Assembly (NCBI GenBank): GCA_015478945.1
Contig: JABUQX010014772.1
Span: forward strand, 17,501 to 81,500
Direction: 5' to 3'
Length of the DNA: 64,000 nucleotides
From: Trachelipus rathkii
Taxonomy: Eukaryota > Arthropoda > Malacostraca > Isopoda > Trachelipodidae
Shown: positions 14,816 to 24,803 of the stretch, piece by piece
Layout: every line of letters starts with the position of its first letter
Position numbering within the stretch: the first letter of the stretch is position 1
Translations under genes and position numbers: made by a program
The notes under the pieces: generated by a model
What the model saw: the letters and a program-made list of their open reading frames with translations, nothing else
What the model was told of the DNA's origin: nothing
Database searches by the model: none

Positions 14816-17532
14816 AAAAAAAAAAAAAAAAAAAACTTTTGTGAATATATTAGTAGTTGCCACTAGAAAGCAGGTCTGGGTGCTCAAAAATTTTAAATAA
14901 TCACGAACTTTAATTTCTTATTTTAAAGGTAGATGTTGATATAAATGAAAAGGATGGACAAAATGAAAATCTAAATAGGAACGATGGCCAACTCAAATAA
15001 CTCATCGGTTGAGAGATGATCGATTTCTTCGCACCCAATATCACCCGAAACCAACATCGAAAGAACTTAGGAAAGTACTCATCTGTGCAGAGATATTTCC
15101 TCGGATTGAAACAAGGGATAGTGAGAGAAAGTGGTTAGATAGAGTGGAATTTTCTATTTAGCCTATATTTTGTTACTGATAATAATTGAATATTATTCAA
15201 ATTTTATTAGATTTACTGTAATGTTCATTTTCTGTGCAAAGAAATTAAAGCATATTAAACTTTCTTTTCAGAACAGACCAAAACAATAATAGAAGAAATT
15301 GGAATATCAGCAATAGATAAATGAACTTCTGCTCCACATCGGATCAACAAAGAGCGACAGAACTAGAAAAATCATAAATATAAAATCCCGGCGAGGAGAC
15401 TAAAACCTGGTGAAAGGAACAACAACAAACAGCATATCTAACAGAATTAAAGCATCTAGGAATCTCGCAGTTATTCAATGGCCCCTTTTACATCAAAAAC
15501 TGAAAAAAACACTTATGAAACCAGTATTGTTTCTTCGTGTTCTACCTGAAAACATTCTGGTACCGTTATTAACGGTATTGGAAAGGGATTAAGGGAATAA
15601 TATCATAAATTTGGGCCGAAGCAGCTGAACGTGTTCAATGGAATCCCAAGTTCATTATCAAAATTCCTATCCGAGATTAATTCCGGTCCCAAGCGGACTC
15701 CATTCATCCTACCAGGGCAAGGTTGATCCCAACCCTCAAGGAAAGAAGAACCACATTTCAACACAATGATTATGGCCCAAGATAAACAACTCGACTAAGT
15801 GAGAATGTCTCCAGAAGTTGGAGGCCCTACATATCAAGATAAAGCACTATTAGAATCTACGAAATGTCTTCGTAACGATAAATGGTTGAGGACAGACGGT
15901 CGCTCTTCCTGGCTGGATAGAGGTTCATTCTAACCGTCGTCGTCACCCTTCAGGATTAGGAAAGGATGCGACCCCTTTGCTACTAACCATTTCACATTCC
16001 GTTTGAAATGGCTAGCAAGGTGCCAAGGATGGCCGTTGCATAAATGGCCTCATTTGTTTAGGCTCACAGCGCCATGCACAAGGTATAGGCGTGGAGTTAC
16101 GCCCCTGTCGACAAAGAAAGTGCGTTTTAATCCAGTGGTAACTCGTTTAAAATTTGTAAGTACAAAAGTAGTTTAATAATATAGAACGTATTAGGGAGTG
16201 AAAGGCTACCCCACCCAAGATTACGAATAATAATGTAATCCCGATCATAGGTAAAATGTTGATACAATATTTGCATGTTGATAAAAAATAATACCAGGTT
16301 CATTGTTCATTTCAAGTGAAAATGCACTAATGGCGTAAAACAATACCTGTATATATGCGAGAGAAGCTGTCTCAGTTGAGTGAAAATGAATCTGGTATTA
16401 GGGGAACAATTTGATTTTCCTCCTGATTAGTGTTAAGGTAAGGATATGCATTTCAAGGTAGCGAAACATTCAGTTATAGGGCGTGGAATCTTTTAATTCC
16501 AGCCAAAAAATACTGCGATGCGGTTTTAATTTACTGATTCTTACAATGTACAATTGATTTCCTAAAAATTTTAAATGCACACGAATGTTAAAATTTCTGC
16601 AATTAATTGTCTCCTTCGATATTAATATTGACGCTAATGTCAGGCAGATTATTTCCTGTTAGAGTACTACGGGAGCACACGATTCATTTTCATATTATAA
16701 AGGCTTCTGCAGAACAAAAGAAAGATCCTATTGGCTTTTTATCGTACTGATGAGGAAATTGTAAAGGGAGCACTAAATAAACATATATGATGATCTAACT
16801 AATAAATTAAATTTTCACTGCTAAAAAGGAAAGACTATGAGAGAAGCAATATTTTTTAAATCGCTGATGTAATTGATAATATTCTATATATATTATTTTT
16901 TTAATCAACATATAAATTTAACCATAAGGATTTTTAGCATTCAAAAATATGGTATAAATTGATGCCACCCATAACTGCAAGAAGTCGTATTCATTGTAAA
17001 GTCATTCAAGGGAATGATTCTGAAGCAAGCATACCCATAACAAATGAAATATATTAATTATAAAATTTAAACTCTTCTTCCTAACCTCCCTTCGTGATGC
17101 CTTCTCTTTATAACTTCCTCTAATTAGAAAGTGCATAAATAAAAAAATGTTGTTTGCATAGACTATCCTAATAAAAATTTAAAAAAGATTAATTCGTATT
17201 AGATAAATAATTATAAAAAATAAATATCCTGAATTGTTAACGCTTTTCATAGGACACCAATGCCCTCCTACAAAATTGTAATAAAAAGGAAGTTATAAAA
17301 GTTCTAAGTTATAAATCATTAATGATTGTAATTGAATAATTTAATAGAGGTTTTAGTGTGATGGAGAAGATACACAAGCTTGTATTTCTGTATGCTTAAT
17401 AATCTCATATCTTTTTTACGTTTGTGTTTATATAAGGCATTCTCTGGCCCTCATTTTTTATATTCTAAGTAGAATCTTTTAATTACTCTTAAATTTTTAA
17501 GTAACATACGCTATTCTACATTTCATTTGCAG
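14101..17532. other. Low-repeat interval, possibly host single-copy DNA
   Basis: The longest stretch without microsatellites or recognised transposon sequence. It contains a 68-bp A-rich homopolymer block at 14768-14835. Short frames exist (for example 15410-15592) but show no recognised domain and no matching neighbours. It could be intergenic or intronic host DNA, or an old decayed element. Confidence 0.4.
14768..14835. repeat. Poly(A) tract
   Basis: About 68 bp of A with a single T. It could be a retroposon tail or a simple expansion; no retroposon body was recognised beside it. Confidence 0.95.
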
Positions 17533-17600
17533 AAACGGAAGAAAGACTCAATAAGCAATCCTCTTGGTTTGACGAGCCAAATCGAGCATTTTCAAATTAT
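17533..17600 (+). other. Candidate internal exon
   Basis: A 68-bp segment is preceded by a pyrimidine-rich stretch ending TTTCATTTGCAG and followed by GTAAGT, which match 3' and 5' splice consensus. One of the frames through it is open (TEERLNKQSSWFDEPNRAFS). The product is unknown, and no partner exon was identified with confidence. A related-looking CAG-AACAAAAGAAAG occurs at about 16693, so the pattern may instead be a repeat. Confidence 0.25.
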
Positions 17601-17711
17601 GTAAGTTTGTCTTCTGTTTGCTTAGTCATTAATTAAAATATTCATCTATTGATCTTGCTTTATTTTATTATAGTTTTATTATTTAATAAATCATGCCATG
17701 CAAAGGAATAA

Positions 17712-19034
17712 GGTTAAATATTTATTAAAATGGGGTTCTGTACTATTGGAAACGGGGTCTATTGCACTATGGAAGTTGACAACTCACCTCTCTGATGGAA
17801 CTTTCTACTTATGACGTTTTCCTTTGTATTTAAAACTTACAAAGGGGCCACACTCTTAAAAAATAAACGAAGACAAACAATTATGTTTTATTACAGGCGA
17901 AAAAAATGCAAAGAAAAGTACAATATATATTCCCATGTATAACGGTGGGGTTATGTAATGGGTAGTTATTTTTATTTACAAGTTGCCTCCCTAGTATTAA
18001 TAAATAACTCCAGTGAGTGGCCATGATGCCAAAAAAAACCATATAAAAAAAATAAATAAATAAATAATAATAATGAAAAATAATAATAATAAATAAATAA
18101 TAATAAACAAAAAATAATAATAATAATAATAATTAAATAAACAAAAAATAATAATAATAATTAAATAATAATAATGCTCTGTATTACTTCCAGATTAAAG
18201 ACGATGTTTATTAAAATAAATTTTGGTGGAACTCTAGGATCATAGCCTTGGGTAGTACCGATAGTATTGGCAGCTATAAGATTTTATGTTGTAACTTAAG
18301 TTAGCGGGGTTTGCTGCAGGCTCAGAGAAGGCTCGGCAAGTTCCGCGGGGGGCGGGTTTTGAACGAAGTAATAATAGAAGGGGTGACTTCTCTTTTGGGC
18401 GTATTGGCGCTGCTGACTGTTGGTATCAAATTCGACAACGGAACCTTAAGAAGAAAGAAACATTACTCTTGAAAATTCCATCTCCACCTCCCTAGGGGAG
18501 AAAAAAAATGTATATAGTTATAAGTTTAACAAAAACAATGTCTTACCCTATGTTGAGGGTTCTCTGTTCTTATCTTGTTCAACTTTTCCTACTTTTAGCT
18601 ATTAATCCTTAGTTGAAGTTTTGAAGTTATTTTTCTGAGTATTTAAGGGGTCACATCCACGATAAAGTATTAATTGTTACACAATTTCACTTCTAATTTG
18701 TCTTTTAAGTCTTTTAAGTAGTCTTTTAAGTTTAACTGCACTAATCACCAATTCAATTTCAACTATCTTCAAACAGAAAAACCAGTTACTAGGTGTTAAT
18801 TGATAACTCATCTGGCTTGCATGTTCCAGTAAGTTGAGCTTATGGGGCAGATCTCAATCTGGTTGGGAAGAGAAATAAGGAAGATCTATAAAACCACGCT
18901 GCGATTCTCACACCCACCCGCGAGTCAACGCTGGCGTGTTGAACGTCCAACTTTTGATTCCATTTTAAATTAAGTTTTACCATTTTCCAAGCCACCAACC
19001 AAGCCCATGACTATTAATGCACCTATGTTCGTCA
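17712..19034 (-). repeat. 3' LTR (left copy)
   Basis: Matches the right copy from GTTAAATATTTATTAAAATG onward. Shared landmarks are GGTCTATTGCACTATGGAAG, an AAT-rich microsatellite (18055-18176 against 28070-28176), TTCGACAACGGAACCTTAAG and GTCTTACCCTATGTTGAGGG. The inner boundary is proposed at 19034 (TTCGTCA) because the next bases, on the minus strand, hold a polypurine tract AAGGAAAGGGAGGA. The outer edge appears truncated, since about 209 bp present between the right copy and the primer site (27574-27782) have no counterpart here. Confidence 0.75.
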
Positions 19035-19041
19035 AAAAAAA

Positions 19042-19057
19042 ATGTCCTCCCTTTCCT
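19042..19057 (-). other. Polypurine tract
   Basis: Minus strand AAGGAAAGGGAGGA immediately upstream of the proposed 3' LTR, the position where LTR elements prime plus-strand DNA. Inference from position and composition. Confidence 0.5.
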
Positions 19058-19606
19058 TGAAAATTTAATAAGCTTTTATTAATTCTGTAAGCCTATTTTT
19101 TAATAACGAAAGAAATGTTAAAAACAAAAACTTCTTGACAAAACCGAACCCTTCCTCTATCTATTTGAAATTAAATGAAAGACAGAAACTTTTTAATATA
19201 ATTCTTGTACGCAAAAGTAAATCTTTCTTTCAGTAAGTTAAGTCAAAAAATGAAAAAGAAACTTTCTTTTCACGGTTAAAAATCTTTCAATGTATGCCTC
19301 GCTCAGGGGCTTACTGCATTGAAATACTGTTTGCTTTCGAAGTGCGTCTCCTCACCTCTTAGTAACGTACCTCATCGAAGGCAGCGGAAACGTCATGGCA
19401 TTTGGAGAACAAATACCCTCCAATTCGCGCCCTCGCACCTATCTTGGCGGATTCTCGATCCCAAGCCATGGCACGAGCAAATTCAGTCGAAGTCCCTCGA
19501 TGGTTGGTTCTGGCTGTAGTGAGCTGTCTCCTCGTTGTTTTGATAAGGGGCGGTCTCGGGCGTACGTTCGCCTTGACCAGGCTTCGCCGGCTCCTCACCT
19601 CCCAGT
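19058..19606 (-). other. Region between the last ORF and the 3' LTR
   Basis: Untranslated 3' part of the retrotransposon. No domain recognised; open frames here on the plus strand are antisense shadows. Confidence 0.5.
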
Positions 19607-20800
19607 TTACTCCCCCGAGTCATTTCTGGCTCCAACATCTCCGAACCTTATTGGGGAGATATTTCGGCCTCTGGAAGCTTCAGAAACCCCCGCGGATGAT
19701 TCTTGGGTCTCGGTCTCCCTATCATTGAACCTTATCGGGGAGTGAGTTCGAGTTCTCTGGGTCTCAGAAATTCCAACGCGCGGCTCCCGTGTTTCAGCCT
19801 CCACATTCCCAAATCGTATTGGTGAGTGAGTTCGGGTCCTAGGGGTCTCAGGAATCCCCAAGGATGGCTCCCGAGTCTCAGCTTCTACTACTGGTGGCTG
19901 GAGCCCTGATGGTCCGGGCATTGATTCCACCTCCTCAACAATATCCTCTCCCACTTCACTCAAGACTACTATTTCCATACTTTCCGCCGCCGGGCCACCA
20001 CCCGCTGAAGCGTCGGCTGAAGGAACCTGGTACGGTCTCACTGTCACACCGGGCAATCTATTCGGGCTCACCGTGAGTTCGAACACCCCCACTCTTTGCA
20101 TCTTTCTCATGAAATGACGGCACAACTCCCTGGTGGGATGTAACCCGTCTCTCAGGAACCCATGTTCTCCCAGGGTTTTAACATTGCCGGCTAATAATTT
20201 CTTAATATTGCCTCGTTGACCGGGCAATTCGGAAACGGCGTACATTACCGGATAGGTGACCTTCCGGTACCACTGTACGTCAGGGTTTCTAAGAGTCCTA
20301 ATTATCATATGCATCGCCCTGGCTTGAAAATGCAATATATGTTCTTGAAACTCCCCAGCCTCAGCATAGTAATCCTTCAACCGTTGAGGGAACTGGTCCA
20401 CTCTCAATTTGTTATACTGAACCAAATCGAGAACTGGGGGTATCGCCAAGATGATCTGCATGGTTGGGTTTATTCTCGCGCATCTTCCAGAGAAGCGCGA
20501 AAACCTGCCCGCGAATTCTTCGTTGTCATAAGTGAAATTCGCTACCGTTACCCAGCGTTGAACCTCAGAATCTGGATCTGGCAATTGTCGTTGTCGGTAG
20601 GCCTCCGTTATTAATACAAAAACCACCATATGGGTGTAAGTGGAGTCCACATCCTGATCTACTTTTTCTGATAACCTTTCCAAATTTGCTCCAGGATAAG
20701 ATTTGAATACCACAGTAGCATTCGGGATCAATTCTGCTGTATAGGCTTCTTCCATTTCCCGCACCCAGGAATGGCCGAAAACCAATATCTGAAAAGGGAT
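19607..20800 (-). CDS. SGNH/GDSL-hydrolase-like protein, 3' ORF of the Gypsy element
   Basis: 392 codons from the first Met at 20785; the frame is open a little further upstream to a strong-looking acceptor (CTTTATCCCTTTTCAG) near 20800, which would give ILVFGHSWV, so a spliced start is likely. SGNH signatures: block I FGHSWV with Ser6, block II YPGANLERL with Gly32, block V DGLHP with Asp213 and His216. The block III GxND is not obvious (VFVLITEAYR at 54-63), so the oxyanion Asn may be absent. The C-terminus (about 290-385) has three repeats of about 28 residues with HSPIRF or ISPIRF. No membrane segments. SGNH esterase domains are known in ORF1 of some CR1 LINEs; in an LTR element the role is unknown. 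An envelope protein is unlikely. Confidence 0.65.
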   Translation of the reverse strand: MPFQILVFGHSWVREMEEAYTAELIPNATVVFKSYPGANLERLSEKVDQDVDSTYTHMVVFVLITEAYRQRQLPDPDSEVQRWVTVANFTYDNEEFAGRFSRFSGRCARINPTMQIILAIPPVLDLVQYNKLRVDQFPQRLKDYYAEAGEFQEHILHFQARAMHMIIRTLRNPDVQWYRKVTYPVMYAVSELPGQRGNIKKLLAGNVKTLGEHGFLRDGLHPTRELCRHFMRKMQRVGVFELTVSPNRLPGVTVRPYQVPSADASAGGGPAAESMEIVVLSEVGEDIVEEVESMPGPSGLQPPVVEAETREPSLGIPETPRTRTHSPIRFGNVEAETREPRVGISETQRTRTHSPIRFNDRETETQESSAGVSEASRGRNISPIRFGDVGARNDSGE

Positions 20801-20947
20801 AAAGGAATAGGGGTTAGTATTGAATATTATGAATAATTTATAAAATTAAATTTATTTATTTAATTATTTATCTTGTTTTATTTATTTATTTATTTGCTTT
20901 ATTTATTTATTTATTTTAGTTAATTTTTTTCATGAGGTTGTCCCTCA
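20801..20947 (-). other. AT-rich probable intron or spacer between the two 3' ORFs
   Basis: TTTATTTATTTATT-rich on the plus strand, ending on the minus strand in a pyrimidine tract plus CAG at about 20800. Consistent with an intron that joins an upstream exon to the SGNH frame; no convincing donor was located. Confidence 0.4.
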
Positions 20948-21673
20948 TTACTTATGTTTTCGCCTTCTTTCAATCAAAAAAGGAAATACAATGGGCAACG
21001 GTTGACAAGTCCCTCGGGACCGTGTATACGGACGAGTGTCCTCAATCGGATGAGACACCCTAGGGCTTGCTAAAGGGTTAGGAATTGGGAGATCCTCAAA
21101 ACCTTCAAAGGATAGATTACTTTTGGGTCCTTGCCCAGATGATTCCTGTTGATCCAGAAATTCTGCTGGTTCCGCTCTGGCCTCCTCATTAATAGGTAGT
21201 ACAGGCGTTGAATATACATTAACCAATCTTCCAAAGGTTTTATCAGTGGGTAATGAATCTCTCAGACTAAATGGGGGAGCATGACTCATCTCCCAGCGTC
21301 TGTCCACTTCTTCCAACAAGTCGGAGGTATCCCACTGCAAATACGAATTTACTTCTTCTTCTTCTAAATCCACATCACTGTTGGACTGATCCAATCTCTC
21401 CTCCTCCCACCGAGCCTGGGAACACGAAGCTCTCAAGGTCCAATTAGGAACTGGTTTCATCATAGAGGTAAGCTTCTTTTGTTCGTCTCTGATCTCATCA
21501 ACTTTTTCTTGTATCATCTTTACAACATTTTCATCTAGGCAAAATCCCTCAAATAGGGATTCATCATCATCATCATCGTCTGAATCGTCCTCCTCTTCTG
21601 GTAACACCTCCTCTATTATGGGAACTACTTCTGCCTGGTCAATCTCCTCTTGCTCCTCTCGATTATTATTCAT
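20948..21673 (-). CDS. Acidic protein of unknown function, ORF of the Gypsy element
   Basis: 241 codons, intact. The N-terminal 40 residues are extremely acidic, with a run of six Asp after PEEEDDS. A helical, charged stretch follows (VVKMIQEKVDEIRDEQKK, about 50-67), probably coiled coil, then Ser/Pro-rich sequence and a basic end (ERRRKHK). No recognised family. It lies between integrase and the SGNH-like ORF on the same strand, so it probably comes from the same subgenomic or spliced transcript. It could be a nucleic-acid chaperone or simply the first exon of a longer protein that continues into the SGNH frame; neither can be shown here. Confidence 0.6.
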   Translation of the reverse strand: MNNNREEQEEIDQAEVVPIIEEVLPEEEDDSDDDDDDESLFEGFCLDENVVKMIQEKVDEIRDEQKKLTSMMKPVPNWTLRASCSQARWEEERLDQSNSDVDLEEEEVNSYLQWDTSDLLEEVDRRWEMSHAPPFSLRDSLPTDKTFGRLVNVYSTPVLPINEEARAEPAEFLDQQESSGQGPKSNLSFEGFEDLPIPNPLASPRVSHPIEDTRPYTRSRGTCQPLPIVFPFLIERRRKHK

Positions 21674-21789
21674 TGCATACGCTGGAACACTGGTTTCATG
21701 GAGCAGAAATACTCAGGGGCATCTCCATGGTCGTAATTGCCGATGATGGTTTATATTGTCTACCCATCTTCGGAGTATAGTAGAATGTT

Positions 21790-22362
21790 AAGTAACGCTT
21801 GTTTTCATTTCTTTAATTACCTCATAAGGTCCGTATATCTAGTTGAAATTGTGTTCTTGGTCAGGTTTTCGGGAAGATGGATCCTTTAATCCCCACATCT
21901 GCATGTTCCTCATATGGATAAACTGTATTGTGGTCTGTCTTTCCAGCACTTCTTCAAATGTAGGTAAGGGAACGACCTTTTGTACTTCATGGCGCGGTTT
22001 TCAAGATGTTTCGCAGGGGGTTTTTCTGGTTTCAGAGTGTGTTGTATGGTTATAAACCAACACTACCTGAGTAATTCTTCATCCCACCAGTCTTGAATCT
22101 TAATGGACATCCTCAAATATTGGCTGAGGGTACGGTTGACTCGTTCCACTGCCCCATTTGATGATGGAGTATAGGGAGTAGTCAAAACGTGCTTAATTTG
22201 CTGTTGTTTGAGCATCTCCTCAAATTCAGGACCAATGAATTCCCTTCCATTATCCGTTAGAAGTCTCTCTGGGATCTTTGGAAGGAAGGACAATATTCTA
22301 TGTTGAAAAGCATTGGCCAATTTATGCTGTGTTTGGTCCTTATGGGAATGGCAGCCACCCAT
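21790..22362 (-). pseudogene. Integrase, C-terminal half (broken)
   Basis: Continues the integrase of the preceding frame after a frameshift near 22340-22360. It carries the second catalytic Asp in LLTDNGREF and the catalytic Glu in NGAVERVN, so the DDE triad is complete across the two frames. A stop at 22063 follows WWDEELLR. Past it, in changing frames, the sequence still reads as integrase tail and ends in a GPY-like motif (IYGPYEVIKE, about 21815-21845). At least two frame breaks separate the pieces. Confidence 0.8.
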
Positions 22363-23936
22363 TTAGTGAAGTGGTCTACCAACACCAAGGCATAATTATT
22401 CCCTTGGGTTGAGCAAGGGAACTGGATTAGATCCATCGCTACCAGTTCAAACGGCCGCGAGGTGACTATTTTCAACGTAGGTGGTACATACAAGATGTTC
22501 GATATCTTAAAAGCTTGGCATTTATAACAAGTGGTTGTAATGTCGGCGCAAATGATATTTATCTTTGGATGCCAAATTGTTTGTATAAGCAAGGAATATA
22601 ATTTATACTTCCCGAGGTGCGCAAACATCCAGTGGGCCTTTATAGCTACCCTGGTCAAATATTGTGGTGGGACAATCAAAGCAAACTCTCCTGTGGAAAA
22701 CTCACGGTACAGGCGATTATTTCTTAAATAGATGTACTTCTGTACTCTTGCAAAGGGTTTGAGGGGTCCGCTATAAGGCAAATTACTAACTATAGCCTTC
22801 TTCAATCGACGTAATATTGGGTCGGAATCTTGGATAGCCGCAAGATCATCGTTAGCTATTTCTAATGGATCCAGAATGTTGTCAGAGTCCAAAACTATGT
22901 GATGGATTTTCGGATAGTGTCCAACCTCCCCACCAGTGGGTTGGTTATTAGGTAAATTTTCGCAAGCTGGGGAACCAGAGACCTCTGTAGGATCGTCCAC
23001 TTCATCCACTGATTCATCCAGCAAGATCCTCTCATTGAAGTCTTCAGAAGACACTACGGCAACCTCAAATATAACTTCCTCCACCTCAGTAGGTAAAGGG
23101 AACAAGAGATCATAATGAATACCTCCTCTACACAAAAGATGACAAATTTTCTTGGCTGTTTCCTCACCAAACTTCAAGGGTTTTGAATCCCCATAATAAA
23201 GAAAGATCTGACACTTATACAAGCTTGCAAATGCCAGGATTGATTGTGTGAGAGGGAATTGGCCGGGTAGTCGCATCAGCTGTAATGCCCGAGTAATGTG
23301 TTTGGCATTCTTTCCCGTAGGTAATCGGTACTTGCTCCGATTGTCACTGAGTTCTTGGACAACCTCTTGTCTTAATCTAAGATGCTGTTCAGGGGTGCCA
23401 TACATCCAACCTGAGAAAGCTTGAAAAAGTGAGTCCCCTCCTCCAGGCATCTTCAATTCTGAAAACCCTCCAGGAACTATATTTGTTGATACTAGCTCCG
23501 AGGCTACTGAAACCTCGCCCATTGGTGATCGAGACAATGCATCGGCAATGATGTTGTCTTTGCCGGGGATGTAACGCAGCTCATAGTCAATATCATTTAT
23601 CTCTTCCAGAGTGCGGGCTACTCTGGCATTCACCAATGGCATATTATGAAGGAAAAGTAAGGGCTTGTGGTCGGTGAAGATGACCACTTTAATTCCATAC
23701 AAGAAAGGCTTTAGGGCTCTCACAGCCCAACGTATGGCGGCTACCTCCCTCTCTGTGGTGCTGTAGCGTTGTTCAGCTTTATTAAATGTGGTTGAGATGA
23801 AGGCTATCGGACGTTCTTCTCCAGATTGGGTCTGAGCAAGACACGCTCCGGCCCCGATATCTGAGGCATCGACATACAACAAGAGAGGGGATGCCCCTTC
23901 CGTTCGATCGGGATAGGACAGCAATTGTGGGGTCAC
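22257..23936 (-). CDS. Pol segment: RNase H, OTU-like domain, integrase N-terminal half
   Basis: 559 open codons. RNase H occupies about 15-138, with Asp23 (YVDAS), Glu62/64 (TTEREV), Asp89 (FTDHKP) and Asp132 (IIADALSR). Residues about 155-285 form an OTU-like cysteine-protease fold segment: GGGDSLFQAF (165-174), EQHLRLRQEVV (183-193) and GGIHYDLLFP (271-280). The position of the OTU catalytic Cys holds Ser169, and the preceding Asp position is Gly. Integrase follows: zinc-binding H435, H440, C470, C473, then first catalytic Asp502 in VAMDLIQFP. The frame shifts out near codon 538. The ORF lacks its own start; upstream RT is in other frames. The OTU assignment rests on pattern only. Confidence 0.85.
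   Translation of the reverse strand: MTPQLLSYPDRTEGASPLLLYVDASDIGAGACLAQTQSGEERPIAFISTTFNKAEQRYSTTEREVAAIRWAVRALKPFLYGIKVVIFTDHKPLLFLHNMPLVNARVARTLEEINDIDYELRYIPGKDNIIADALSRSPMGEVSVASELVSTNIVPGGFSELKMPGGGDSLFQAFSGWMYGTPEQHLRLRQEVVQELSDNRSKYRLPTGKNAKHITRALQLMRLPGQFPLTQSILAFASLYKCQIFLYYGDSKPLKFGEETAKKICHLLCRGGIHYDLLFPLPTEVEEVIFEVAVVSSEDFNERILLDESVDEVDDPTEVSGSPACENLPNNQPTGGEVGHYPKIHHIVLDSDNILDPLEIANDDLAAIQDSDPILRRLKKAIVSNLPYSGPLKPFARVQKYIYLRNNRLYREFSTGEFALIVPPQYLTRVAIKAHWMFAHLGKYKLYSLLIQTIWHPKINIICADITTTCYKCQAFKISNILYVPPTLKIVTSRPFELVAMDLIQFPCSTQGNNYALVLVDHFTKWVAAIPIRTKHSINWPMLFNIEYCPSFQRSQRDF
23082..23474 (-). other. OTU-like domain inserted between RNase H and integrase
   Basis: Encodes residues about 155-285 of the pol frame above. 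OTU proteases are deubiquitinating cysteine proteases with a D-G-N-C-L-F-type nucleophile loop, a helix rich in L-R-x-x-V, and a late H-Y-D/N. Here the order and spacing (nucleophile loop to His about 105 residues) fit. The nucleophile is Ser instead of Cys and the loop reads GGGDSLF, so catalytic activity is doubtful in this copy. Confidence 0.6.
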
Positions 23937-23947
23937 AAGTGCGGCTT

Positions 23948-24780
23948 TCAGGCTTCAAAAGCTTTCTGACAAGGCTCAGTCCACTTCAAGGTCTTCTTGC
24001 TAAGTAACTCGAAAAGAGGTTTAGCAATCTCTGAGCAATGGGCGATGTGACGGCGATAAAAATTTATCATGCCCAAAAACTGCCTCAACCTCCGAATGGT
24101 AGTGGGAGCTGGAAACTGCATGATACCCTGTAAGTTGGAATCTAGGGGAACCATGCCCTGTTCTGAGACTTTGTGGCCTAGGTATTGTACCCTCTTTTCC
24201 TCAAAGAATAATGACTTTGCGGGCCTTAATTAAAACATGTATCTTTGGACAGCAGCCAACACCTTCCTCAAGTTTTGCTAAATGTTTTTCAAAAGTTTTA
24301 CTAAATGAGAACATCATCCAGTGTATCTACATTCATTCAGGGATATGAGCTCAACAGCATCACGCATCCCGCACTGCTGGAAAGTGGAGCCCCGTTCTTT
24401 ACGCCCAAACGGCAAGCGCAAGAATCCATGGGCAATGGAGTTAGTAAAGGCCGTCTTTTCTTTATGCTGGTTTCCTCCATTTCCACCTGATAATAGCCTT
24501 TAGTACAATCGAATGGTGGTGAAATAATTTCATCCCTGAATCAAGAAATAAAATATTTTCAAATTAATATTATTGTTTGACGAAGTTTTTTATTTCTGTA
24601 GACAAAAGACACAATCGTAATCGATCGTCCTTCTTAACGAATAGGGATCCCACGGGGCTGACATATGGGGATTTACTTCGCTGATGATTCTTCTTGCTCT
24701 AATTTGTGACATTTTGCCTCTATCTCTCTGCAAGTATATGGGCCCTTGTAACCGCTGAAGGGTAACTGAACAGGGTCTTC
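23948..24780 (-). pseudogene. Reverse transcriptase, heavily frameshifted
   Basis: Pieces of a Ty3/Gypsy RT in correct order but several frames. Fingers: SPYVSPVGSLFVKKDDRLRL, about 24610-24670. Palm: DCTKGYYQVEME, about 24475-24510, and a LDDVLI active-site box near 24305-24330 (where the usual residue before L-D-D appears changed). Connection: RRLRQFLGMINFYRRHI around 24050-24090. The frame 23948-24154 is open but isolated. At least three frameshifts and several stops make the enzyme non-functional in this copy. Confidence 0.85.
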
Positions 24781-24803
24781 GGTCCAGGTTTTCCTATTTT
24801 GTG

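Noticed and set aside
16693..16780. Second possible exon (CAG followed by an open NKRKILLAFYRTDEE frame)
   Set aside because: No donor site follows and the frame stops soon; similarity to 17533 may be a repeat.
19359..20614. Plus-strand ORFs opposite the SGNH-like gene
   Set aside because: Antisense shadows; the minus frame has domain signatures and a long uninterrupted reading.
19607..20800. Envelope gene of a retrovirus-like element
   Set aside because: No signal peptide, membrane segment or fusion-type motif; SGNH-type blocks are seen instead.
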